DNA of 64,000 nt. It comes from Clostridium celatum DSM 1785 (GTDB lineage Bacteria > Bacillota > Clostridia > Clostridiales > Clostridiaceae). Shown here piece by piece: positions 1-9,232 of this stretch. Position 1 is the first letter of the stretch. Every line of letters begins with the position of its first letter. A model generated the notes under the pieces. The model was not told the DNA's origin. It did not search any database and was given only the letters and a program-made list of their open reading frames with translations. Made by a program: the position numbers and the translations under genes. The DNA is taken from positions 1 to 64,000 of the forward strand of contig NZ_KB291660.1 of the NCBI RefSeq assembly GCF_000320405.1, read 5' to 3'.

Positions 1-31
1 TTGTTTTTTACACAAATCTATCTACTCTCCC
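1..31. mobile_element. Probable terminal inverted repeat of an IS256-type element
   Basis: Read on the minus strand, positions 31 to about 5 give GGGAGAGTAGATAGATTTGT followed by GTAAAA. The TTGTGTAAAA core and the roughly 25-nt length resemble the terminal repeats I know for IS256-family elements. The metallophosphoesterase frame leaves its family pattern exactly at this point, after the residues IVLS. The body of the element would lie to the left of the window. No transposase or target duplication can be seen here, so the call is an inference. Confidence 0.4.
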
Positions 32-598
32 TGACAATACTATTTTTAATCCATTTTTATTATCTAATTCTTTAAAAAGCTTATGAGCATCTTTATAAAT
101 ATACTTACTCTTTGCTTTATGATTAATAAATTCTCCTCTATCAATTCTTTCTTCAACTAATCCTAAAATATTAATCTTCTCATTATGGATATCAATAGAT
201 ATTATTTCATTTTCTAATACATATATTTTTTCTTTTTTCAATTTATAAATTATCTCTTCTAATGCTTCACATCTCATTTCATTATTACCTGGTATATAAA
301 AAACCGCTGTATATTTGTTTAAATCTCCTAAAAATCTAACTATTTTATCTATATTCTTCATATTAGAATCTATTATATCACCTGTGGCTACTACAAAATC
401 TGGATTATTTGATAAAATACTTTTATATAACCTTTTGTTATTTTTACCAAACTCTTTGCTATGTAAATCAGAAATTTGTACCATTCTTATACTATTTTTT
501 ATATTGCAATTTATTTTTATTTTACTAGTATCTATACAATTATTTTCAAAATAAAAAAATCCATATGCTAATGCAGCTATTGAAATTACTCCTATCAT
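8..598 (-). pseudogene. Calcineurin-like metallophosphoesterase, 3' end lost
   Basis: Membrane-anchored metallophosphoesterase of the YkuE/YaeI type. The N-terminus is one hydrophobic segment. Motif I (QISDLH, about residue 42), motif II (GDIID, about 73) and a motif III variant (GNNE, about 105, where GNHE/D is usual) are visible. Family members are about 270 to 290 residues and need the later LSH and GHxHGGQ metal-binding motifs. This frame stops at 196 residues with an unrelated tail (GRVDRFV) that coincides with an IS256-like repeat end. The catalytic half is therefore missing and the product should be inactive. It lies downstream of the PFOR terminator on the same strand. Confidence 0.75.
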
Positions 599-662
599 AA
601 ATATACTCCTATATATATTCTTTAAATAATTTTATCTCATTAATTATAACCTTGCAATTAAA

Positions 663-711
663 AAGAGAGTTATCTTAAATGATATATTCTTCATTTAAGA
701 ATAACTCTCTT
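663..711 (-). terminator. Terminator after PFOR 1
   Basis: A stem of about 20 bp (arms 663-682 and 691-711, one bulged A) with an 8-nt loop, A-rich on the left so that the minus-strand transcript ends in a U-run. It sits 12 nt after the PFOR stop. Confidence 0.8.
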
Positions 712-722
712 AATATCTTATA

Positions 723-3700
723 TTATTGTTCAGCTAATTTCTTTAAATCAGCATATTTTTGTCTAGCATGTTCTTCAGCCATTTGGAATAACTCTTCCGC
801 TTGTTCTGGGAATTGTTTAGCTATTGCTGAATATCTTACTTGATCCATTATGAAGTCTCTGAAGCTTCCTTGTGGTTCTTTAGAGTCTAAGCTTAATGGG
901 TTCTTTCCTTGCTCTTTTAATTCTGGATTGAATCTATATAGATGCCAGTATCCAGCCTTAACTGCTTCATCCATGTTTCTTATAGAGAATCCCATTCCCT
1001 TCTTTAATCCATGGCTGATACAAGTTGCATATGCAATAATGATTGATGGTCCATTGTGAGCTTCTGCTTCAAGCATAGCCTTAACAACTTGATTCTTATC
1101 TGCTCCTATAGCAACTTGTGCTACATAAACATTTCCATAAGACATCATCATTCTTCCTAAATCTTTTTTCTTAGTCTTCTTACCAGAAGCTGCAAGTTTT
1201 GCCATAGCTGCTACTGGAGTTGATTTAGAAGATTGTCCCCCTGTATTTGAGTAAATTTCTGTATCAAATACTAATACATTTACGTCTTGTCCAGATGCTA
1301 ATACATGATCAAGTCCACCGTATCCGATATCGTAAGCCCAACCGTCTCCTCCAAGGATCCATTGAGATCTCTTAACTAAGTAATCAGCTCTTTCTTTAAT
1401 TTCTTCAATTAAAGCTTTTGCTTCTTCATTTGTAATATTATTATTTTCTAATATAGCTTCAACTTCTCTTGAATAAACCTTAGACATTTCTCCATTATTC
1501 ATATTTCCTAACCAGTTAGTAAATACTGTTTTATATTCTTCTGCTATATCCATAGAAATTAATTGTTCCATATTTGAAGCTATTTTCTTTCTCATTTGTT
1601 CTGCTGCTAAGAACATACCATATCCAAATTCAGCATTATCTTCAAATAATGAATTTGCCCAAGCTGGACCTTTACCTTCATGGTTCTTAGTATATGGTGT
1701 TGATGGCGCTGAACCTCCCCATATAGATGAACATCCTGTTGCATTAGCAATCATCATTCTATCACCAAATAATTGAGTAACTAACTTAATATATGGAGTT
1801 TCACCACAACCAGCACATGCTCCTGAGAACTCTATAAGTGGTTGTTTAAATTGACTATCTTTAACTGTTTTACCTGCAGTTAAATGTTCTTTGTTTGATA
1901 CTTCTTTTGATACCGCAAAGTCCCAATTTGCAACTTCTTTTTCTACTTGAGTTCCAAGTGGCTTCATTTCTAACGCTTTACCTGGTGCTGGACAAATGTC
2001 AACACAGTTATTACATCCAGTACAATCTAATGTACTTACTTGAATTCTATAGTGTAATCCTGCTAAAGTTTTACCTGTAGCCTTTTTAACTTCAAATCCT
2101 TCTGGTGCCTTAGCTAATTCCTCATCATTTACTAGAACTGGTCTAATACAAGCATGTGGGCATACAAAAGCACATTGGTTACATTGAATACATTTTGACA
2201 TATTCCATTCTGGAACATCTGTTGCAACACCTCTTTTTTCATATGCTGCAGTTCCTGCTGGGAATGTACCATCTTCCATTCCATTGAATGCACTTACAGG
2301 TAATTTGTCCCCTTCTAAAGCATTCATTGGTTGCATTATATTCTTAACAAAATCTGTAACTTCTTTAGTTTCTACTTTTGGTGCATCAACAGCAGTTTTC
2401 CATGATTCAGGTACATTAACTTTAACTAATGAATTCATACCAGCCTCAACAGCTTCGTAATTCATGTTAACAACCTTATCACCTTTCTTGCCATATGCCT
2501 TCTTAATAGAAGCTTTTAAGTATTCTTTAGCCTCTTCCTCTGGGATAATTTCTGCCAATTTAAAGAATGCAGATTGCATTATCATATTAATTCTTCTACC
2601 TAATCCAATTTCAGATGCTAACTTAGTTGCATTAACAGTATAGAAGTTTACTTCATTTTCAGCTATGTATTTTTTCATTCTAGCTGGTAATTTTCTATCT
2701 AATTCTTCTTCGTTCCAAATAGTATTTAATACGAAGTTTCCACCTTTTTTAAGTCCTTTTAATAAATCATATTGATTTACATAAGCTTGTACATGGCATC
2801 CTATATAATCAGCTTCATCAATAAGGTAAGTTGATCTTATTGGTGTATCTCCAAATCTTAAGTGAGACATAGTAGCTCCACCTGATTTCTTTGAGTCATA
2901 TGCAAAATAAGCTTGTACGTATTTAGCCGTATTTTCACCGATAATCTTTATAGCTTGCTTATTAGCACCAACAGTACCATCTGAACCTAATCCCCAGAAC
3001 TTACATCTAACTGTTCCTGGTGTAGAAATTCTTAATTCATCTTCTACTGGAATTGAAGTGAAAGTAACATCATCTTCGATACCAACTGTAAAGAAGTTTT
3101 TAGAATCTTCTTTCTTTAAGTTATCAAATACAGCTTTAATATCTGATGGAGTAACGTCTTTTGATGCTAATCCATAACGTCCACCAACTATCTTAGGTGC
3201 ATTTTCTTTTCCATAGAATGCTGAACATACATCTAAGTATAATGGTTCACCATTTGATCCTGGTTCCTTAGTTCTATCAATTACACAAATCTTTTCTACT
3301 GTTTGTGGTATAACCTTTAATAAATGCTCTACTGAGAATGGTCTGAATAAGTGTACTTTAACTAATCCGTACTTTTCTCCTCTCGCATTTAATTCATCAA
3401 TTGTTTCTTCAATTGCTTCTGTAACAGAACCCATAGCAACAATTATTTCTTTAGCATCTTCTGCTCCGTAATAATTGAATAATCCATAGTTTCTTCCTGT
3501 TCTCTTACTCATTTCTCCCATGTACTCTTCAACTATTGGGATTATGTTATTGTAGAACTTATTTGAAGCTTCTCTAGTTTGGAAGTATATATCTGAATTT
3601 TGAGCAGTACCTCTTGTAACTGGATTGTTTGGAGTTAATGCTCTATTTCTAAATTCTTTTAATGCTTCTCTATCAATCATTTCTGCATAATCTTCATAAT

Positions 3701-4259
3701 CTAAAACTTCTACTTTTTGAATTTCATGTGATGTTCTAAATCCATCAAAGAAGTTTATAAAAGGTAATCTTCCTTTAATAGCAGAAAGGTGAGATACTGG
3801 TGCTAAATCTGCTACTTCTTGAACTGAACCAGCAGCAAGCATTACACATCCTGTCATTCTTGCAGACATTACATCTTGGTGATCTCCAAATATTGATAAT
3901 GCTTGAGAAGCTAAAGCTCTAGCACTTACATGGAATACACCTGGTAATAATTCTCCTGCTACCTTATACATGTTTGGTAACATAAGTAATAACCCTTGTG
4001 ATGCTGTAAATGTAGTAGTTAATGCTCCAGCTTGAAGTGAACCGTGGAATGTACCAGCAGCCCCTGCTTCTGATTGCATTTCTACAACACTAACAGTTTG
4101 TCCAAAAATATTTTTTCTTCCTTGTGCTGACCATTCATCAACAACTTCTGCCATTGTAGTAGATGGAGTAATTGGATAAATTGCAGCTACATCTGTAAAC
4201 GCATATGCTACGTGAGCTGCAGCAGTATTACCATCTATAGTCATCATTTTCTTTGCCAT
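723..4259 (-). CDS. nifJ: Pyruvate:ferredoxin (flavodoxin) oxidoreductase, copy 1
   Basis: Single-chain PFOR, 1178 residues, the usual length. It decarboxylates pyruvate to acetyl-CoA and CO2 and reduces ferredoxin, the central step of clostridial fermentation. The N-terminal pyruvate-binding domain carries YPITPSTTMAE. The 2[4Fe-4S] ferredoxin domain has CIQCNQC near residue 690 and CTGCNNC near 748, each followed by a CP motif. The C-terminal thiamine diphosphate domain begins with ACAGCGETPY near 815 and includes GDGWAYDIGYGG. All cluster cysteines are present. The ATG is preceded by a good ribosome binding site. The gene stands alone between its own promoter and terminator, divergent from an HxlR regulator. 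A second full paralogue lies at 21530-25045. Confidence 0.97.
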   Translation of the reverse strand: MAKKMMTIDGNTAAAHVAYAFTDVAAIYPITPSTTMAEVVDEWSAQGRKNIFGQTVSVVEMQSEAGAAGTFHGSLQAGALTTTFTASQGLLLMLPNMYKVAGELLPGVFHVSARALASQALSIFGDHQDVMSARMTGCVMLAAGSVQEVADLAPVSHLSAIKGRLPFINFFDGFRTSHEIQKVEVLDYEDYAEMIDREALKEFRNRALTPNNPVTRGTAQNSDIYFQTREASNKFYNNIIPIVEEYMGEMSKRTGRNYGLFNYYGAEDAKEIIVAMGSVTEAIEETIDELNARGEKYGLVKVHLFRPFSVEHLLKVIPQTVEKICVIDRTKEPGSNGEPLYLDVCSAFYGKENAPKIVGGRYGLASKDVTPSDIKAVFDNLKKEDSKNFFTVGIEDDVTFTSIPVEDELRISTPGTVRCKFWGLGSDGTVGANKQAIKIIGENTAKYVQAYFAYDSKKSGGATMSHLRFGDTPIRSTYLIDEADYIGCHVQAYVNQYDLLKGLKKGGNFVLNTIWNEEELDRKLPARMKKYIAENEVNFYTVNATKLASEIGLGRRINMIMQSAFFKLAEIIPEEEAKEYLKASIKKAYGKKGDKVVNMNYEAVEAGMNSLVKVNVPESWKTAVDAPKVETKEVTDFVKNIMQPMNALEGDKLPVSAFNGMEDGTFPAGTAAYEKRGVATDVPEWNMSKCIQCNQCAFVCPHACIRPVLVNDEELAKAPEGFEVKKATGKTLAGLHYRIQVSTLDCTGCNNCVDICPAPGKALEMKPLGTQVEKEVANWDFAVSKEVSNKEHLTAGKTVKDSQFKQPLIEFSGACAGCGETPYIKLVTQLFGDRMMIANATGCSSIWGGSAPSTPYTKNHEGKGPAWANSLFEDNAEFGYGMFLAAEQMRKKIASNMEQLISMDIAEEYKTVFTNWLGNMNNGEMSKVYSREVEAILENNNITNEEAKALIEEIKERADYLVKRSQWILGGDGWAYDIGYGGLDHVLASGQDVNVLVFDTEIYSNTGGQSSKSTPVAAMAKLAASGKKTKKKDLGRMMMSYGNVYVAQVAIGADKNQVVKAMLEAEAHNGPSIIIAYATCISHGLKKGMGFSIRNMDEAVKAGYWHLYRFNPELKEQGKNPLSLDSKEPQGSFRDFIMDQVRYSAIAKQFPEQAEELFQMAEEHARQKYADLKKLAEQ

Positions 4260-4381
4260 GATAATTTACCTTCTTTCCTCATAAGTTTTAAATAATAATA
4301 ATTATCTTATAGTAACTATTATAATACTTACTTTTATTTTTTCTAGTATTTTTCTTTATATTTTTTAATACTATATATTAA

Positions 4382-4409
4382 TTAATATCTTAAATATTTA
4401 CAATGTCAA
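4382..4409 (-). promoter_or_regulatory. Promoter of PFOR 1
   Basis: On the minus strand TTGACA (4409-4404), 16-nt spacer, TATTAA (4387-4382). The transcript would have a leader of about 115 nt before the ATG at 4259. Confidence 0.5.
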
Positions 4410-4470
4410 CTAACGCTTTAAATTTTACCCTCTATATATCATATATACAAGTAGGCACTTTTTTTATATA

Positions 4471-4515
4471 TAGTATCTTTTTTGATACTATGGTATCTTT
4501 TTTGATACTATGGTA
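4471..4515. promoter_or_regulatory. Tandem 20-bp palindromic repeats, probable HxlR operators
   Basis: Two head-to-tail 20-bp units (4471-4490 and 4491-4510) plus the first 5 bases of a third. Each unit is a palindrome with arms TAGTATC / GATACTA (the second starts TGGTATC) around TTTTTT. They overlap a possible hxlR promoter (TTGATA 4482-4487, 18-nt spacer, TACTAT 4506-4511) and lie about 60 bp upstream of the PFOR promoter. HxlR-family regulators bind palindromes of this size; which protein binds here is inferred from position. Confidence 0.55.
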
Positions 4516-4580
4516 TTATAATAATAAAATACTAAATAATAACTTAAACTACATAAGATAATATAAGGAGATATCCCTTT

Positions 4581-4979
4581 ATGAAAACAGAACTTTTACT
4601 TAATAAAGAATGTGTGCTAGATGATTCCCTATCATTTCATAGCCAATGTCATATAAAACATCGTTGTGCTAAATATGAAACATGCCCAATGATTATTTTT
4701 CAAAAAATAATCTCTGGAAAATGGAAAATACTAATATTATGGTATTTAAGTAGTGGTCCTTTAAGATTTAGTGATTTAAAAAGAAAATTACCTAATACTA
4801 CTCAAAAAATGTTAACTAATCAACTTCGTAGTTTAGAAGAGGATAAATTAATTTATAGAAAAATCTATGCTGAAGTTCCACCTCATGTTGAATATGGATT
4901 AACTGATATAGGAAAAAAAATAGTTCCTCTTTTAGAAGCTATGTATAAATACGGAATAGAATATTCTTATCATAATTAG
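4581..4979 (+). CDS. HxlR-family winged-helix transcriptional regulator
   Basis: 132 residues with the HxlR core: CPMIIFQKIISGKWKILIL, then FSDLKRKLPNTTQKMLTNQL (recognition helix region), then the wing around VEYGLTDIGKKI. HxlR proteins are dimeric DNA-binding regulators. Several (YodB, HypR, QorR) sense disulfide or quinone stress through cysteines. This one has four cysteines in its first 35 residues (11, 23, 29, 35), so a redox role is plausible but not shown. It has its own terminator and sits between PFOR and the flavodiiron gene. The tandem palindromes directly upstream suggest autoregulation. ATG follows AAGGAG. Confidence 0.85.
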   Translation: MKTELLLNKECVLDDSLSFHSQCHIKHRCAKYETCPMIIFQKIISGKWKILILWYLSSGPLRFSDLKRKLPNTTQKMLTNQLRSLEEDKLIYRKIYAEVPPHVEYGLTDIGKKIVPLLEAMYKYGIEYSYHN

Positions 4980-4987
4980 TAAAACCT

Positions 4988-5023
4988 AAAACAAGCTAAA
5001 AAATCCTTAGTTTGTTTTTATTT
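4988..5023 (+). terminator. Terminator after hxlR
   Basis: Arms AAAACAAGCTAA (4988-4999) and TTAGTTTGTTTT (5007-5018), 11 of 12 paired, followed by a T-rich run. It separates hxlR from the flavodiiron gene. Confidence 0.7.
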
Positions 5024-5034
5024 TAACTTGTTTA

Positions 5035-5062
5035 TTGACAATAGTTATTAATAAATTATAAT
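5035..5062 (+). promoter_or_regulatory. Promoter of the flavodiiron gene
   Basis: TTGACA (5035-5040), 16-nt spacer, TATAAT (5057-5062): a near-consensus vegetative promoter 50 nt before the start codon. AAGGAG (5096-5101) is the ribosome binding site. Confidence 0.7.
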
Positions 5063-5112
5063 TATTTATATAAAGTATTTTAAATATTTTTCTTGAAGGA
5101 GATTTTTTTAAT

Positions 5113-6323
5113 ATGGTGAACTCATTTAAAATAACTGATGATTTATTTTGGGTTGGTGCCCTTGACCCTAACTTAAGAATTTTTGATATCATTATGGAAA
5201 CAAAGTTTGGTACATCTTATAATTCTTATATTTTAAAAGGTACTGAAGGTATTGCATTATTTGAAACAGTAAAAGAAAAATTCTTTGATGAACATTTAGA
5301 TAAAGTACGTAATGTAGTAAATCCAGAAGATATTACTTACGTAGTAGTTAATCATACTGAACCAGACCATGCTGGATCAGTAGCTAAAATTCTTGATTAT
5401 GCACCTAATGCAACAGTTGTAGGTAGTACTCTTGCAATTAAATATCTTAGCAATATAATTAACAGACCATTCAAAAGCAAGGCTGTTAAAGATGGTGAAA
5501 CTTTATCATTAGGTAATAAAACTCTTAAATTTATAAGTGTTCCTCAATTACACTGGCCTGATACAATGTATACTTATGTAATTGAAGACGAAACACTTGT
5601 TACTTGTGATTCTTTTGGAGCTCATTATAGTGATCCATGCATATTAAAGAGTTCTTTACCAGAATCAAAAGAAGATGATTATGTAGAAGCATATAATTAC
5701 TACTTTAGAATGATAATGGGACCATTCAAACCATTTGTATTAAAAGCTTTAGATAAAATTAAGGACTTAAACTTAAGCTATATTTGTCCTGGTCACGGTC
5801 TTGTTTTAGATAAATCAAATATAGATAAATATATGGATTTATATAGAGATTGGTGTGTTGAAGTTAAAGAGAAAAACCTAGCATAGTTATTCCGTACGTA
5901 ACTGCTTATGGTTATACAGAAATTATAGCTAATGATATCAAGAGAGGAATTGAAGCTGCTAACGATAATGTAGATGTACTTATGTATAACTTAGTTGACG
6001 CTGACTTAAGTAAGGTCGCTGCTGATATTAATGAATGTAGCGGATTATTAGTTGGTTCTCCTACTTTACTATGTGATGCTCTACCTCAAATCTATACTTT
6101 ACTTGCTTCTGTAAACCCAGTTATTCATAAAGGTTTACCAGCAAGCTGTTTTGGTTCTTACGGTTGGAGTGGTGAAGCTTTAAAGAATATAAACGAGAGA
6201 TTTAAACAACTTAAATTAAATGTTGTTTCTGAACCTTTAGGAATAGTATTTAAACCTAGTGAAGATGAATCTGAAAAAGCATTTAACTTTGGTTATGATT
6301 TTGCTAAAAAAGTTTTAAATTAA
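5113..6323 (+). pseudogene. fprA: Flavodiiron protein (A-type flavoprotein), one-base frameshift
   Basis: Flavodiiron proteins reduce O2 to water (or NO to N2O) and protect anaerobes. The metallo-beta-lactamase-like domain is intact in the first frame: the diiron motif HTEPDHAGS near residue 80, LHWPDTM near 147, GAHYSD near 168 and PGHG near 226. The frame runs out at 5886 after VKEKNLA. The flavodoxin domain continues in the next frame (IPYVTAYGYTEIIA, then GSPTLLCDALP and SCFGSYGWSGEA) to 6323. Restoring one base at about 5877-5878, in the string AAAAACCTAG, rejoins the two parts into a normal protein of about 400 residues. Without that base, the FMN domain is lost. A real mutation, a short-run sequencing error, or programmed shifting are all possible; error or mutation is likelier. 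Confidence 0.88.
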
Positions 6324-6341
6324 TATATATTATTATATATT

Positions 6342-6373
6342 AAAATGAGCTGTTAAAATTAACAGCTCATTTT
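6342..6373. terminator. Bidirectional terminator
   Basis: Perfect 14-bp stem AAAATGAGCTGTTA / TAACAGCTCATTTT with a 4-nt loop between the convergent flavodiiron and P-type ATPase genes. U-runs are available on both strands. Confidence 0.85.
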
Positions 6374-6382
6374 ATATTTTAA

Positions 6383-9020
6383 TTAATTTCTATTTTTTAT
6401 TATAAACTTAATTAAATCCATTATTAATGCTGAAAGTAATGCCAAACCTAAACATATTCCAAATTGCAATAATCCAAATGTATTAGGTATTGCAAATATT
6501 CCCCTTACTCCTGGTATAAGAACAACACAATATAACAATAAACATATTCCTATTGCTCCTATAACATACTTATTTTTAAATAACCCTAATTTTAAAATAG
6601 GTATATAATCTGATCTTGCTGGTAATGTTTGAAATATTCTAGCTAAAGTCACTGTTGAAAATGCCATAGATGTACCTAATTCAGGAGATATTAAATCCCC
6701 TATATATTGTGATGATATTACCACAACTCCTATAATAATACCTCTAACTAAGACTGCTTGCCATGTACCACCTGCAAGTATACCTTCATTTACATCCCTA
6801 GGCTTTTCTTTCATTATATTAGGTTCTGCCATTTCTAAACCTAGAGCAATAGCAGGAAGTGAATCATTAATAAGATTTATAAATAATAATTGTAATGCAG
6901 TAAATGGATTAGGCCAATTTACAAACACAGCAAAAATTATTGCTATAATGGCTCCTAAATTTCCTGCAAAAAGATATGTTATTGATTTTTTTATATTACT
7001 ATATACAGTTCTTCCAACTTCAATGGCAGCAACTATTGTTGCAAAGTTATCATCAGTTAATATCATAGCTGAAGCATCTTTAGCTACATCAGTTCCACTT
7101 CCCATACCTATTCCTATATTAGCCTGTTTAAGTGCTGGCGCATCATTTACTCCATCACCAGTCATAGCTGTAATACAACCTTTCTTTTGCCAAGCCTTTA
7201 CTATTCTTATTTTATTTTCTGGAGATACTCTTGCATAAACACTTATATGTTCTAATTCTTTATCTAATTCTAGTTCACTTAAATCATCTAATTCTTTACC
7301 AGTTAATGCTTTATCACCATCTTTCATTATACCTATGTCTTTAGCGATTGCTGCTGCTGTAGTTTTATGATCTCCAGTAATCATTATTGTTTTTATTCCA
7401 GCACCAATAGCTTCTTTTACTGCATCATAAACTTGTTCTCTTGGAGGATCTATCATTGCCATAACACCTACTAATGTCATATCTACTTCATCTTCAAGAC
7501 AAGGAACAAAATTTTCATCTGGAACATCTTTTATAGCAAAAGCTAAGACCCTTAATGCCTTATTTGAAAATTCTTCATTTTTTTCTCTATATTTATTCTT
7601 AATTTCTTCTGTAATATTAATCTCTTCTCCATCATTTAAAGCCTTTGATGAACGTGCAAAAACAACATCTGGTGCTCCTTTAGTAAACATAATTGCATTG
7701 CCATTTATAGCATTTACTGTAGACATAAGCTTTCTATCTGAATCAAATGGAATTTCATTTAATCTATCATATTTTTCACGTATTTCTTTATAATCAATTC
7801 CTCTTTTAGTTGCAAATCTAAGTAATGCTACTTCTGTTGGATCACCAATCTCCTTACCTGTATTTGTTATTTCTGAATCATTACATAAGGTTGAACCTAA
7901 ATTTATGGCTTCTACTTGTTCCTTGGTATCACCATCAACCCTATTTTCTATTACCTCATATTTATTAACTCCATACATATAAAAATCAACAACTGTCATT
8001 TTATTTTGAGTTAATGTTCCTGTTTTATCGGTACAAATTACACTTGTAGAACCCAACGTTTCAACAGCAGGCAACTTTCTAATAATTGCTTGTCTTTTAG
8101 CCATATCTTTAGTTCCAACTGCAAGTACTATTGTAACTATTGATGATAATGCCTCTGGTATAGCTGCAACTGCAACTGCTATAGCAAACATAAAAGAATC
8201 AAATATTAGAGATTTAAAATTATTTCCTGCAAAATATCCTCTAACTACCTGTATTCCAAAAATAACTGCTGCGAGAATCATTATAATTATTCCTAATTTT
8301 TTGCCAAAGTCGTCTAATTTTTGTTGAAGAGGTGTTTGTTTACTTCCTGCACTTTCTAAAAGCGTAGCTACTTTTCCTACTTCAGTATTCATTCCTGTAG
8401 CTGTAACTACCAATGTGCCTCTACCATAAACTACAGTTGCACCGCTAAAGACCATATTTCTTTGATCTCCAATAGCAACTTCTTCTTCAATTCTATCTGT
8501 ATGCTTAAGAACAGCTTCAGCTTCTCCTGTAAGCATTCCCTCTACTACCTTTAAGGTTTGTGCTTCTATAAGTCTTCCATCTGCTGGTATATAATCTCCC
8601 GCTTCTAAAAATACTATATCACCAACAACTAATTCTTTAACGGGTATTGTTGATTTTTTACCATTTCTAATTACCTTTGCATTAGGTGATGATAATTTTT
8701 TTAAGCTATCTAAAGAACTTTCCGCCTTTCTCGTTTGAGTAACACCTAAAACTGCATTTAGAATTACTACAACAAATATAATTAATGATTCAACGAATTC
8801 ACCTAAAAACATTTGTACTATAGCTGCAATAAGTAAAATTATTACTAATGGATCTTTAAAGTTCTTCTAAAAACATCTTCCATATAGGTGTTTTTTCACC
8901 TTCTTTAAGTTCATTATAACCATATTTATTTAATCTATTTTTAGCTTCCTCCTCCGAAATTCCATTAATACTACTATCTACTTCTTTTAATACATCAGTA
9001 TACTCCTTCTTATAAAGCAT
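6383..9020 (-). pseudogene. Cation-transporting (Ca2+-type) P-type ATPase, one-base frameshift near the N-terminus
   Basis: P2-type ATPase related to bacterial and SERCA-like calcium pumps. The main frame (6383-8812) carries the actuator motif LTGEAEA, the phosphorylation motif CTDKTGTLT, the hinge TGDGVNDAP and the C-terminal membrane domain. Translation of 9020-8858 gives the missing start: MLYKKEYTDVLKEVDSS, the cation-ATPase N domain (GISEEEAKNRLNKYG) and WKMFLEEL, then a TAA. Removing one T from the TTT corresponding to 8858-8860 joins it to DPLVIILLIAAIVQMFLGEF. The intact length would be about 880 residues, normal for the family. The true ATG at 9018-9020 is preceded by AAAGGGG. As read, only an internal restart lacking the first membrane helix could be made. 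Confidence 0.88.
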
Positions 9021-9121
9021 ATAATTACCCCTTTACTCTTTAGTTTAACTCTTCTTAGATATAGTATTTCTTTTTATCCCTATTTCTATTAATTTTAAAT
9101 AATTATGTTTTTATAAAAACA

Positions 9122-9178
9122 TAGTCATATTTAGTTATAACATTGTATTTACACAACATTTAAAACTAAATATGACTA
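9122..9178 (-). terminator. Long inverted repeat, likely ubiB terminator
   Basis: Perfect 15-bp arms (9122-9136 and 9164-9178) around a 27-nt loop. On the minus strand the stem is followed by TGTTTTT. It lies just after ubiB and just before the ATPase. The loop is longer than in a standard terminator. Confidence 0.5.
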
Positions 9179-9232
9179 AACATTCTTATTTCAAATTTTT
9201 ATATAAGCTTCAAAATAAATTCTTTAATATTA

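Noticed and set aside
5870-5890. Programmed frameshift in the flavodiiron gene
   Set aside because: No slippery heptamer of the usual X-XXY-YYZ type with a stimulating stem was seen at the junction, and orthologues are single frames.
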